A DNA stretch of 16,901 nt from Lachnospiraceae bacterium (GCA_017477005.1 JAFUXY010000265.1:1-16901), one strand, 5' to 3'; shown: positions 1 to 6,181, counted from the first letter of the stretch. The notes: generated by a model from the sequence alone, not told the origin. A program made the numbers and translations.

Positions 1-462
1 CGAATATCGCATGATCGGACCCTGCGCCATTTGGAAAAACAAGGTAAAGTAAGCGGCTGTCTCAAATAGTCCGGGTACTTTTTTCACCTTGCCCGTATAA
101 ATATCTGCCTGAAACGAAAGCATTTTGAATAGGTAGAAACTGATCCCGAGCGGCAAGCGCCAACCCAAAAACAAGAGCAGCAGTTTGAATAAAAGCAGTA
201 CGCCTATGTCCAAACATACGATTGCTGCCATGATCCATTGGCGACCTTCTCGTCCTTCTTGATTTTTGCTCTGCACAGCAAAGAAGTAATTCACCCCACA
301 CAAAGCCAACAATACCGGCACGTACTTCAGATCGCCCAGCGAGTAAAATATCAAGCTACCGACAAAAAGCTCCATCATCTGGAATCGACGTGGAGATAAA
401 AAAAAGCCTATTAGAAAAAGCGGCAAAAACCGTGAAATAAAATTTAAGTCTGTAAACGCCAT
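1..462 (-). CDS. MBOAT family O-acyltransferase, N-terminal part (runs off left edge)
   Basis: The 154 residues visible are hydrophobic with several membrane helices. They carry the usual signature of membrane-bound O-acyltransferases: PLGISFY at residues 104-110, followed by a Q-x-D-I-Y-T-G stretch and then FFQMAQGPIMRY near 143-153, equivalent to the QL-x-AGPI-x-R segment of AlgI/DltB/PatB-type proteins. Such enzymes move acyl groups, usually acetyl, onto cell-surface polysaccharides at the membrane. Full-length relatives have about 450-500 residues and their catalytic histidine lies in the part cut off here. The ATG at 462 is the furthest possible start because a TAG lies two codons upstream; the ribosome site there is weak. 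It has its own promoter inside the end of the upstream antitoxin gene. The substrate cannot be told from this fragment. Family call is firm; function beyond that is inference. Confidence 0.85.
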   Translation of the reverse strand, partial: MAFTDLNFISRFLPLFLIGFFLSPRRFQMMELFVGSLIFYSLGDLKYVPVLLALCGVNYFFAVQSKNQEGREGRQWIMAAIVCLDIGVLLLFKLLLLFLGWRLPLGISFYLFKMLSFQADIYTGKVKKVPGLFETAAYFTLFFQMAQGPIMRYS

Positions 463-483
463 AGCCTATAGAAGTCCCAAATT

Positions 484-511
484 CGAAAATCTGGCCTATC
501 CACCAGATTCG
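484..511 (-). terminator. Hairpin between antitoxin gene and acyltransferase gene, possible weak terminator
   Basis: On the minus strand AATCTGG pairs with CCAGATT around an 8-base loop (arms 503-509 and 488-494), and the 3' arm runs into TTTT. It sits in the leader of the acyltransferase and downstream of the antitoxin stop, so it could end the antitoxin transcript or act as an attenuator. The T-run is short. Confidence 0.4.
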
Positions 512-542
512 CTATTTATCGTCATAATGTTTGCAACACTGA

Positions 543-571
543 ATTATAGTCACAGCATCGCTATACCTCAA
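543..571 (-). promoter_or_regulatory. Candidate sigma-A promoter of the acyltransferase gene
   Basis: Reading the minus strand, TTGAGG (566-571) is followed after exactly 17 bases by a perfect TATAAT (543-548). The -35 box overlaps the last codons of the antitoxin gene. The leader to the ATG at 462 would be about 75 bases. Confidence 0.5.
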
Positions 572-809
572 TCAGCTCTCGTCTGATCACTTTTCCGGAT
601 TCAACATCAGCAATCCCGCGTTGCAGTTCCTTTGCTTCCGTAGATGTGAAGCCATTCTCGTCCAGAATGGAAAACGACATACTTTGTGAACGAACTGCCT
701 GCCGGACAAGTGCAAGCGTTGCCGCCGACATAGACAGACCAAATTCGTTACAAAGTTCTCCATAGGCTTCTCTGGTCTTTTTGTCTATTTTGAATGTGAA
801 ATTTGTCAT
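561..809 (-). CDS. RelB/DinJ-type antitoxin, orphan
   Basis: An 82-residue protein with the layout of RelB/DinJ antitoxins: a short beta strand (TNFTFKID, residues 2-9), then two helices ending in the typical GLSMSAATLALVRQAV segment (24-39) of the ribbon-helix-helix DNA-binding fold. The C-terminal half is the toxin-binding tail in this family. I chose the ATG at 809 because AAAGGAAG lies just upstream and the family begins at this strand; in-frame ATGs at 830 (with GCAGG upstream) and 863 are possible. No YafQ/RelE-like toxin follows: the next 98 bases are non-coding and then comes the acyltransferase. A promoter with imperfect dyad symmetry lies at 893-921, as expected for an autoregulated antitoxin. 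It may be a remnant of a lost toxin-antitoxin pair or may regulate another locus. Confidence 0.8.
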   Translation of the reverse strand: MTNFTFKIDKKTREAYGELCNEFGLSMSAATLALVRQAVRSQSMSFSILDENGFTSTEAKELQRGIADVESGKVIRRELIEV

Positions 810-892
810 TTCTTCCTTTGAGGCTATCATGGAAACACCTGCTTTCCTAAACAGAACTATCATTGGAAATCCATCTCACTTCAACCTTACAC

Positions 893-921
893 ATCATACC
901 ATTTCGCATGATACAAATCAA
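893..921 (-). promoter_or_regulatory. Candidate promoter of the antitoxin gene with overlapping operator-like dyad
   Basis: Minus strand: TTGATT (916-921), 17-base spacer, then TATGAT (893-898) preceded by TG at the extended -10 position. An imperfect inverted repeat with ATCAT/ATGAT ends (893-912) overlaps the -10 region, a plausible site for self-repression by a ribbon-helix-helix antitoxin. Confidence 0.5.
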
Positions 922-928
922 GTTTTTC

Positions 929-944
929 ATGTGCTATAGCACAT
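929..944. repeat. 16-base perfect palindrome upstream of the antitoxin promoter
   Basis: ATGTGCTATAGCACAT reads identically on both strands. It lies 7 bases upstream of the -35 box of the antitoxin promoter, so it may be a regulator-binding site. The remaining gene-free stretch up to 1143 is AT-rich and holds no gene I can support. Confidence 0.5.
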
Positions 945-1055
945 ATATTTTGATATATAATCCTATCGCTTTGGTTCAGCATTTATACTGAAAAACAATG
1001 CCCAAGATACCATATTGTGTTCTTCGACCAAGCAGAGGATATGCAGCTTGCATTC

Positions 1056-1078
1056 TTATCAGTAAAATACACTGATAA
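1056..1078. repeat. 8-base inverted repeat downstream of the protease-like gene
   Basis: TTATCAGT (1056-1063) and ACTGATAA (1071-1078) flank a 7-base loop. The stem is AT-rich and the T-run on the minus strand lies before, not after, the hairpin, so it is not a standard terminator. It is the only structured element I see between the protease-like stop and the palindrome. Confidence 0.35.
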
Positions 1079-1143
1079 AAAAATCCCCTTAAACCAACAA
1101 ACATTGATTTTGTAACGTTTTTATATTGAATGTTAGCCGATTG

Positions 1144-1695
1144 TTAATCACGGGATAAGGAATCCCATTCATCGTCCTTAAACTGACTTAGCTTTAAAAT
1201 AGCTCCCGACTGTTTCAAAGCAGCACCCACTTCCCCAGTATCGCAAGTATACCCCTTATCAAAGGCAATGTGAATATTATCTTTTTCATCAAACCACTTT
1301 TTTCCTTGATGAAAATAATCCATTCCAAAGAGAGTTGGTGCATCCTCTACTTTATAATTGTTGATATTTACCCAAAACATGAATGGTCGCATTGTTGTTG
1401 CTCCAATCTCGACCTCATTGACAATATAGGGTATCAGTCTATAGCGGTATGCGTTAGACTTCATATCATACCCGCCAAAAACAATGGCGTGGTTCTTGTC
1501 AAGAAAGCCCTCTACGGATAACCGAAATGATGATAGTGAATCACCTGTAATTTGAAGTAACGACGGTATGGATATTACGGTTATCGGTGAGCCCGTGTCC
1601 AAATATATTTCCTTCTGTATTTGAGGCATTCCCTTTATTGGCAGAGCATTGTAGTATTCTGTGGGTCTCTTATAGAAAATGATTTCCTTTTTCAT
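1144..1695 (-). CDS. Retropepsin-like aspartic protease family protein
   Basis: A 183-residue soluble protein. Residues 31-38 read YLDTGSPI, the catalytic D-T/S-G-S motif of pepsin/retropepsin-type aspartic proteases, and residues 121-128 (TLFGMDYF) match the LLGxDxL segment that closes the single retropepsin domain. Such bacterial proteins would act as dimers, each giving one aspartate (D33 here). No signal peptide or membrane helix is seen, so action in the cytoplasm is likely. I chose the ATG at 1695 because it forms an ATGA overlap with the stop of the upstream gene and has G-rich sequence (GGGACGG) just before it; an in-frame ATG at 1704 is less likely. The overlap implies coupled translation with the 80-residue partner. 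The substrate is unknown, and protease activity is inferred from the motif only. Confidence 0.65.
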   Translation of the reverse strand: MKKEIIFYKRPTEYYNALPIKGMPQIQKEIYLDTGSPITVISIPSLLQITGDSLSSFRLSVEGFLDKNHAIVFGGYDMKSNAYRYRLIPYIVNEVEIGATTMRPFMFWVNINNYKVEDAPTLFGMDYFHQGKKWFDEKDNIHIAFDKGYTCDTGEVGAALKQSGAILKLSQFKDDEWDSLSRD

Positions 1696-1934
1696 CCGTC
1701 CCATCCCATCGTTTTAATACGCTTATTCTTCCGAGGTATAGTTACAACAAAGAAAGAATCGCTGTTTTCCATAGATTCCTTTTTCTCTTCCAATTCCACC
1801 CAATCATCTGACGCCCCTTCTGCAAAAAGCAGTTCTTCGTCTATCTTGAATAAAGCGACTTTCCCCTCGTTGCTCTCATCCTTAGTGTAGCTCTTGACAT
1901 CGACTTTCTTTGGCTCTTTTAGATAAGCTACCAT
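1692..1934 (-). CDS. Hypothetical 80-residue acidic protein, first gene of the protease operon
   Basis: I do not recognise this family. The protein has no membrane helix. It has a lysine-rich start (VAYLKEPKKVDVKSY), a strongly acidic middle (EGASDDWVELEEKKES) and a predicted beta strand followed by a basic end (FFVVTIPRKNKRIK). The start at 1934 is preferred because GGGGGTTG stands just upstream; the longer start at 1949 has no clear ribosome site. Its stop overlaps the start of the retropepsin-like gene by four bases (ATGA), and a good promoter lies just upstream, so the two genes form one transcription unit. It could be a partner, substrate or inhibitor of the protease-like protein, but nothing in the sequence decides this. 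Confidence 0.65.
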   Translation of the reverse strand: MVAYLKEPKKVDVKSYTKDESNEGKVALFKIDEELLFAEGASDDWVELEEKKESMENSDSFFVVTIPRKNKRIKTMGWDG

Positions 1935-1967
1935 ACCCACAACCCCCATTCATAATATTTTGTTGAT

Positions 1968-1996
1968 ATTGTACCATAAAACGTACTGTCTGATAA
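1968..1996 (-). promoter_or_regulatory. Promoter of the 80-residue protein / retropepsin-like operon
   Basis: Minus strand: TTATCA (1991-1996), 17-base spacer, TACAAT (1968-1973) with an extended -10 TG directly before it. It lies about 35 bases before the chosen start codon. Confidence 0.6.
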
Positions 1997-2031
1997 GATT
2001 ATTCTGGGAATTTTCACAAAAAAGCATTTAT

Positions 2032-2075
2032 AAAAACACCGTAGAACCAAGAATCCTTGATTTTACGGTGTTTTT
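2032..2075 (-). terminator. Strong terminator of the tRNA cluster, possibly bidirectional
   Basis: AAAAACACCGTA (2032-2043) pairs with TACGGTGTTTTT (2064-2075), with a smaller AAG/CTT inner stem. The hairpin ends in a T-run on either strand. On the minus strand it follows the intact tRNA-Arg by a few bases and separates it from the protease operon. Confidence 0.8.
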
Positions 2076-2077
2076 AG

Positions 2078-2149
2078 CGTTCCCTGAGGGAATCGAACCC
2101 CCAACTAATCCTTAGGAGGGACTTGTTATATCCATTTAACTAAGGGAAC
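2078..2149 (-). tRNA. tRNA-Arg(CCT)
   Basis: A full cloverleaf can be drawn: acceptor GTTCCCT/AGGGAAC with G73; D stem GTTA/TAAC; anticodon stem AGTCC/GGATT around loop CTCCTAA (anticodon CCT, reading AGG); a 4-base variable loop; and a TTCGATT loop on a GGGGG/CCCTC stem. CCA is not encoded. Its sequence differs strongly from the broken tRNA-Arg(CCT) next to it, so it is not a recent duplicate. Confidence 0.93.
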
Positions 2150-2195
2150 GTGTGAACTATGAAATTTTACTCTGTTAGCAAGATACAAACGAACC

Positions 2196-2243
2196 AACTA
2201 CCGCTTAGGAGGCGGTCGCTCTATCCAGCTGAGCTACGCAGAC
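2196..2243 (-). pseudogene. 3'-truncated tRNA-Arg(CCT)
   Basis: The 5' two-thirds of a normal tRNA-Arg are present: acceptor 5' strand GTCTGCG (2237-2243), D arm GCTC/GAGC with the AGCTGGATA loop, and a perfect 5-bp anticodon stem ACCGC/GCGGT around CTCCTAA (2200-2216). After the variable loop begins the sequence breaks off: no T stem, and no CGCAGAC to close the acceptor, in the next 46 bases. It cannot fold into a tRNA. It keeps its place in the cluster, downstream of tRNA-Cys. Confidence 0.85.
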
Positions 2244-2281
2244 GTGTATATAATTGAATTAAGGAAATTGTTTACTTTAGA

Positions 2282-2313
2282 AACTCCACAGGGCTCTTTC
2301 GCCTTGTGGAGTT
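2282..2313 (-). terminator. Stable hairpin after tRNA-Cys
   Basis: AACTCCACA (2282-2290) pairs with TGTGGAGTT (2305-2313), extended inwards by GGGC/GCCT with one mismatch. On the minus strand only TTTC follows, so it is either a weak terminator or a processing/stabilising hairpin in the tRNA precursor. Confidence 0.5.
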
Positions 2314-2321
2314 CAAAATCG

Positions 2322-2392
2322 AGGCGCCACCCGGATTTGAACCGGGGATACGGGTGTTGCAGACCCTTGCCTTACCCCTTGGCTATGGCGCC
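2322..2392 (-). tRNA. tRNA-Cys(GCA)
   Basis: Acceptor GGCGCCA/TGGCGCC with discriminator U73, the identity base of tRNA-Cys; anticodon loop CTGCAAC (anticodon GCA) on a GGGT/ACCC stem whose outermost A-G pair is mismatched; T arm with TTCAAAT loop on CCCGG/CCGGG. CCA is not encoded. Confidence 0.95.
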
Positions 2393-2416
2393 ATACATAG
2401 TAAAATTACTATGAAA

Positions 2417-2458
2417 AGAAAATCCGTTGAAGCATTCAATTTTCATTTCGGATTTTCT
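2417..2458 (-). terminator. Hairpin between tRNA-Ser and tRNA-Cys, possible terminator
   Basis: AGAAAATCCG (2417-2426) and CGGATTTTCT (2449-2458) form a 10-bp stem, with a smaller TTGAA/TTCAA hairpin in the loop. On the minus strand the 3' arm continues into TTTTC. It may lower read-through to the distal tRNAs or guide processing. A further perfect 8-bp inverted repeat (2396-2413, loop AA) lies directly before tRNA-Cys. Confidence 0.45.
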
Positions 2459-2468
2459 CTAGTATAAA

Positions 2469-2557
2469 CGGAGATGGAGGGATTTGAACCCTCGCGCCGG
2501 TCTCCCGACCTATACCCTTAGCAGGGGCACCTCTTCAGCCAACTTGAGTACATCTCC
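2469..2557 (-). tRNA. tRNA-Ser(GCT)
   Basis: An 89-base class II tRNA: acceptor GGAGATG/CATCTCC with G73, anticodon loop CTGCTAA (anticodon GCT, reading AGC/AGT), a long variable arm (GGTCGGGAGACC), and T loop TTCAAAT on a GAGGG/CCCTC stem. First gene of the cluster. CCA is not encoded. Confidence 0.95.
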
Positions 2558-2609
2558 TTGTTGCCTTGCTTTGTAAAATCTGTTTCCTATACAAACAACA
2601 GCAAAACAT

Positions 2610-2638
2610 ATTTTAACAATAATATGCTGCTTTGTCAA
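2610..2638 (-). promoter_or_regulatory. Promoter of the tRNA cluster
   Basis: A perfect TTGACA (2633-2638 on the minus strand), 17-base spacer and TAAAAT (2610-2615). Transcription would start near 2603, about 46 bases before tRNA-Ser. It lies just beyond the coaBC stop. Confidence 0.75.
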
Positions 2639-2665
2639 TCTACTTTGATTATATTTCTATTATTT

Positions 2666-3859
2666 TTAGGGTATTTTTCTTGCTGTCCAATCCAGAATCT
2701 TGCCAGCGACTTCTTCTTTGGTCATCAGAGGTAATGCTTCCTCATTTTCTTTTGAGACGAACGTGACAACATTTGTATTTCCGGCAAAGCCCGCTCCCTC
2801 GGTTCGCAGGCTGTTAGCCACAATCAGATCTGCTTTTTTCCGCTCCAATTTCAAGCGGGCATTTTCGATCAAATGCTCTGTTTCCATAGCAAATCCGACT
2901 AATACCTGCTTTTCTGATCGATGCTCCCCGAGCCACGCCAGTATATCGATTGTAGGCGAAAGCTCAATATTTCTGGATTTTCCATCCTTTTTTATTTTTT
3001 CAGAGGCTACTTCCGTTGGCCGCATATCCGCTACTGCCGCACAGCAAATACAGATATTCTGATCACATGCTCTTTTTTCCACTTCAGCAAACATTTCTTT
3101 GGCTGACACCACACTGACAAAATTCACAAAATCAGGCGGATCGATGGATACAGGTCCGGAAATCAGCGTGACCTCTGCTCCTCTCATTGCAGCTATTTTT
3201 GCGAGAGCAAATCCCATCTTTCCAGTAGAGTGATTGGAAATAAAACGTACCGGGTCAATCGCTTCTCTCGTCGGTCCCGCCGTAATAAGTACTTTTTTTC
3301 CTTGAAGATCCTTTTCCCAACCGATCGTGTACTCAATCATCGAGATCAAAGTTTCCGGTTCGGGCATTTTTCCAGCACCCGTATCTCCACACGCCAAATA
3401 CCCCACCGCCGGGTCAATGATCTGAAAACCAAATTTATGCAGTCGTTCCAAGTTGTCTTGAACAATGCGATTTTCGTACATAGCTGTATTCATAGCCGGA
3501 GACAGCAAAATGGGACACCGCAACGCCAATACCGTTGTTGTCAACATATCGTCTGCAATGCCCGCTGCTAACTTTCCAATCAGATTGGCAGTAGCCGGGG
3601 CTATCAGCATCAAATCCGCACTTTTTGCAATTGCCACATGCTCTACCGAAAAATCGAAATTGCGATCAAACGTATCTACAAGGCACTTATTTCCAGTCAG
3701 TGTCTCAAAAGTAATCTGCGTAATAAAATGTGTCGCATTCTTCGTCATCAATACCGTGACCTTTGCGCCCCGCTTCACCAAATGGCTTGCTACCGAAGCA
3801 ATCTTGTAGGCCGCAATACTTCCCGAAACTCCCAACAAAATATGTTTATTCTTCAGCAT
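2666..3859 (-). CDS. coaBC: Bifunctional phosphopantothenoylcysteine decarboxylase / phosphopantothenate-cysteine ligase
   Basis: A 397-residue cytoplasmic enzyme for two successive steps of coenzyme A synthesis: CoaB joins cysteine to phosphopantothenate using CTP, and the FMN-dependent CoaC domain decarboxylates the product. CoaC part (about 1-185): flavin-site GVSGSIAAYK at 10-19, active-site H74 in VEHVAIAK, PAMNTAMYEN at 121-130 and the catalytic C157 in YLACGD. CoaB part (about 188-397): ITAGPTREAIDPVRFISNHSTGKMG, with the N209 region for the acyl-cytidylate intermediate, and AAVADMRP followed by KIKK for nucleotide binding. All key residues are present and the length is normal. AAGGGA stands five bases before the ATG and overlaps the stop of the upstream 55-residue gene, indicating co-translation. 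It is the last gene of the secA-led series; no clear terminator follows before the tRNA promoter. Confidence 0.97.
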   Translation of the reverse strand: MLKNKHILLGVSGSIAAYKIASVASHLVKRGAKVTVLMTKNATHFITQITFETLTGNKCLVDTFDRNFDFSVEHVAIAKSADLMLIAPATANLIGKLAAGIADDMLTTTVLALRCPILLSPAMNTAMYENRIVQDNLERLHKFGFQIIDPAVGYLACGDTGAGKMPEPETLISMIEYTIGWEKDLQGKKVLITAGPTREAIDPVRFISNHSTGKMGFALAKIAAMRGAEVTLISGPVSIDPPDFVNFVSVVSAKEMFAEVEKRACDQNICICCAAVADMRPTEVASEKIKKDGKSRNIELSPTIDILAWLGEHRSEKQVLVGFAMETEHLIENARLKLERKKADLIVANSLRTEGAGFAGNTNVVTFVSKENEEALPLMTKEEVAGKILDWTARKIP

Positions 3860-3867
3860 ATTATCCC

Positions 3868-4035
3868 TTAGATAGTCAAATCTTTCACATTCACCCCTAA
3901 TACCGATAACTTTGCGATCGCCGTTGCGATTTCATAATCCAACGTCTTATTCTCCTGATCTCCGTTATCTCTCTTGATTCGTTGGTAGGATGAATACCGA
4001 TCGATCCATTCTATTTTCATTTCCTCTGTCGTCAC
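3868..4035 (-). CDS. Small hypothetical protein (55 residues) upstream of coaBC
   Basis: An open frame of 55 residues beginning with GTG at 4035, with AAAGGGGTG nine to ten bases upstream. An alternative ATG at residue 6 has GAGGA very close before it. It fills the space between the HIT gene (15-base gap) and coaBC (8-base gap, its TAA forming part of the coaBC ribosome site), so it belongs to the same operon. The protein is soluble and highly charged: EWIDRYSSYQRIKRDN, then DYEIATAIAKLSVLGVNVKDL, which looks like one helix followed by a short turn. I have an impression of similar small proteins before coaBC in Lachnospiraceae, but this is memory and not checked. Function unknown. Confidence 0.65.
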   Translation of the reverse strand: MTTEEMKIEWIDRYSSYQRIKRDNGDQENKTLDYEIATAIAKLSVLGVNVKDLTI

Positions 4036-4050
4036 AATCAATCACCCCTT

Positions 4051-4461
4051 TCAAAATTTCAGCTTCTCAAGGATCTTCTGTGTCTCCTCCTCAGAAAATG
4101 TTTGATGAGCCCATCCCAAAATAGCCTTCTCTCCTTCGTATCTGGGAATCAAATGCGTATGAAAATGAAAAACAGTCTGTCCGGCGGCTTCTCCATTGTT
4201 CTGGAGCACATTCAACCCAACACAGCCCAACGCCTCCTTCATTTTTGTTCCTATTTTCTTCGCCAGAGGCATAATCTTCCCCACTACTGCTTCATCAATT
4301 TCATATAAATTGTCAAAATGTTCCTTAGGCAAAATCAATGCATGTCCCCTCGTAGCTGGTGAAGCGTCCAAAATTACATTGAAATCTTCATCTTCATAAA
4401 TCGAATTCGTTGGGATTTCTCCATTTGCCAGCTTGCAAAAAATACAATCTTCCTTTTTCAT
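4051..4461 (-). CDS. HIT family nucleotide hydrolase (Hint/PKCI type)
   Basis: 136 residues with the histidine triad HFHTHLI (H99, H101, H103); the middle histidine is the nucleophile that attacks the alpha-phosphate of nucleoside phosphoramidates or dinucleotides. The zinc ligands of the Hint/Fhit-like group are also present (C6-x2-C9 in CIFCKLANGEIP, and H48 in KEHF). It is a cytoplasmic enzyme of normal length, probably a homodimer. The ATG at 4461 is chosen because the family starts with MKKEDCIFCK; an in-frame TTG at 4488 overlaps the upstream stop (TTGA) and would add nine residues. The Na/Pi transporter gene lies upstream and the 55-residue gene downstream. Bacterial HIT proteins have broad roles, and the exact substrate cannot be read from sequence. 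Confidence 0.93.
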   Translation of the reverse strand: MKKEDCIFCKLANGEIPTNSIYEDEDFNVILDASPATRGHALILPKEHFDNLYEIDEAVVGKIMPLAKKIGTKMKEALGCVGLNVLQNNGEAAGQTVFHFHTHLIPRYEGEKAILGWAHQTFSEEETQKILEKLKF

Positions 4462-4484
4462 TTCTACTCTCTTCCTTTCTGCAT

Positions 4485-6134
4485 TCAATCCATTTCCAAA
4501 TCTTCAAGCATTTTTCTCGGCACCAAAGCCTTTGCAATCTTCATCGCATGATCCGAACATCTTTCAAATTCTGCGCACATATCTGTGTACACCATGCCCG
4601 AAAATGGATCGCATTTTCCTTTCATTACACGCCCAATATGCTTCTCAACACATTCCGACTCAATCTGATTCACCAAATCTTCCGAAAACTGGGCTTCTGG
4701 AATCAATTCAAATCGTTCATTTGCAAATATTTCAATTGCCAACTCAATTGTTCGATCTGTTTGCTTTGCCAACAAATACATATCTCTTCTGGCATGGTTT
4801 GAAAAGGCCGCCTTTGGATCCTGCACCCTCTCTCTGTATCCGACAATATTGTGCGCATGATCGCTGATACGGTCAAAATCGGAAACAATCATCGACAAAT
4901 TGGAAGCACGAAACGCATCCGCCTCCGGCATCTCCATCCCTGTCAACGTCAGCAATCGTTTGTTGATCTCGGCTGACAAAAAGCTCACTATGTCCTCGGT
5001 CGTCTTGACTTTTTCAATTAATTCCTCATCGTTATCAAAAAAGGCATTGACGGATACTGAAAGGCTTCCTCTGGCGAGTTTTCCCAAACGCTCTGTTTCC
5101 AAAATAGCCTGGCGGATCGTGACGGTAGGCATTGTGTTGTTCGCATCTACCATATACATCAGCTTTTTCTCGCGTTTTGAAATCGTTTCCTTAGGCAAAA
5201 CCGGAATCAGCTTCTCCGTCATCATCGCAATATACTGAGAAAAAGGAAGCATTGCAATTACAGCAACAATCGCAAAGATCGTATGCGTATTTGCGATCTG
5301 TCGGCCGATATCGTTTGGCGACAACGCTTGAATCGCACGCAAAATCTGAGGAAACAGATTGATCAGCGTACACAAAAGTATCGCTCGAAAAATATTGAAC
5401 AGCAGATTCAAAAGCGCTGTTCTTTTTCCATTTCGATTTGTCGTCAGACTGGCCAAAATATTTGGTGCCACTGAACCGATGGCCGCCCCGATTACCAAAT
5501 ACACCGCCGTATCATAATCCAACATTCCCTGAACGGCAAAGGTCTGGAAAATCACAACCGATGAAGAAGAACTTTGCAGCAAAGCTGTGAATAAAACCGC
5601 AAATATTACCGCCAAAAGCGGGTTTGACAAAGTCGATAAAAAAGAAATAAAACGCGGGCTTTGCGACAAGGGTGCAATGGCAGCTTTTACGAAAGAAATG
5701 CCCACAAAGAGCATTCCAAAGCCCATGATAATATTTCCCACATGTCGTATCAAAGCCTTCTTCATGAAAAGAAGCATGACACAACCGATAAACAGGAGTA
5801 CCGGTGCAAAGGCAGACAGATCAAAAGCCGTGATCTGCGCTGTCACCGTTGTACCAATATTGGCTCCCATGATCACGCCAATAGCCTGTGTGATCTCCAT
5901 CAACCCGGAGTTGACGAAACCAATCACCATCATATCCGTAGCAGATGAACTTTGGATCATCACTGTCACACCGATACCCAATAGCACCGCCCGGATTTTT
6001 GACGCCGTGACGTGTTCCAAAATCACACGCAGTTTGTCACCAGCCGCATTTTGCAAGCCGTTTGACATAGCGGTCATTCCAAACAGGAATAATCCGACAC
6101 CACCAAGTAGAGAAAAAAAATCGAAAATTGTCAT
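4485..6134 (-). CDS. Na+/phosphate cotransporter family protein with C-terminal PhoU-like domain
   Basis: A 549-residue membrane protein. Residues 1 to about 330 hold the duplicated Na/Pi cotransporter core, with the paired signature QSSSATDMMV (61-70) and QSSSSSVVIF (187-196) set in inverted membrane repeats, and ANIGTTVTAQ (91-100) between them. From about 345 to the end comes a soluble helical PhoU-like domain with acidic D/E-rich helices that in PhoU bind metal clusters. Relatives (NptA/YjbB type) move phosphate coupled to sodium, often outwards in YjbB. A strong GGAGG stands four bases before the ATG. It follows the chemotaxis gene by 47 bases; a TATAAT lies in that gap but without a good -35 box. 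It may help balance phosphate; the direction of transport is not decided by sequence. Confidence 0.93.
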   Translation of the reverse strand: MTIFDFFSLLGGVGLFLFGMTAMSNGLQNAAGDKLRVILEHVTASKIRAVLLGIGVTVMIQSSSATDMMVIGFVNSGLMEITQAIGVIMGANIGTTVTAQITAFDLSAFAPVLLFIGCVMLLFMKKALIRHVGNIIMGFGMLFVGISFVKAAIAPLSQSPRFISFLSTLSNPLLAVIFAVLFTALLQSSSSSVVIFQTFAVQGMLDYDTAVYLVIGAAIGSVAPNILASLTTNRNGKRTALLNLLFNIFRAILLCTLINLFPQILRAIQALSPNDIGRQIANTHTIFAIVAVIAMLPFSQYIAMMTEKLIPVLPKETISKREKKLMYMVDANNTMPTVTIRQAILETERLGKLARGSLSVSVNAFFDNDEELIEKVKTTEDIVSFLSAEINKRLLTLTGMEMPEADAFRASNLSMIVSDFDRISDHAHNIVGYRERVQDPKAAFSNHARRDMYLLAKQTDRTIELAIEIFANERFELIPEAQFSEDLVNQIESECVEKHIGRVMKGKCDPFSGMVYTDMCAEFERCSDHAMKIAKALVPRKMLEDLEMD

Positions 6135-6181
6135 ATTTCCTCCATCGAATATACCGCTATCGCTACTATATTATAGTTGCA

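Noticed and set aside
62..301. 79-residue minus-strand frame
   Set aside because: It is an out-of-frame shadow of the acyltransferase gene, whose true frame is open from 462 to the window edge and carries the family motifs.
1056..1078. Intrinsic terminator of the protease operon
   Set aside because: The T-run precedes the hairpin on the coding strand and the stem is almost all A-T, so I list it only as an inverted repeat.
976..1104. 42-residue minus-strand frame in the gap before the protease-like gene
   Set aside because: No ribosome site, no recognisable content, and such a length is expected by chance in AT-rich DNA.
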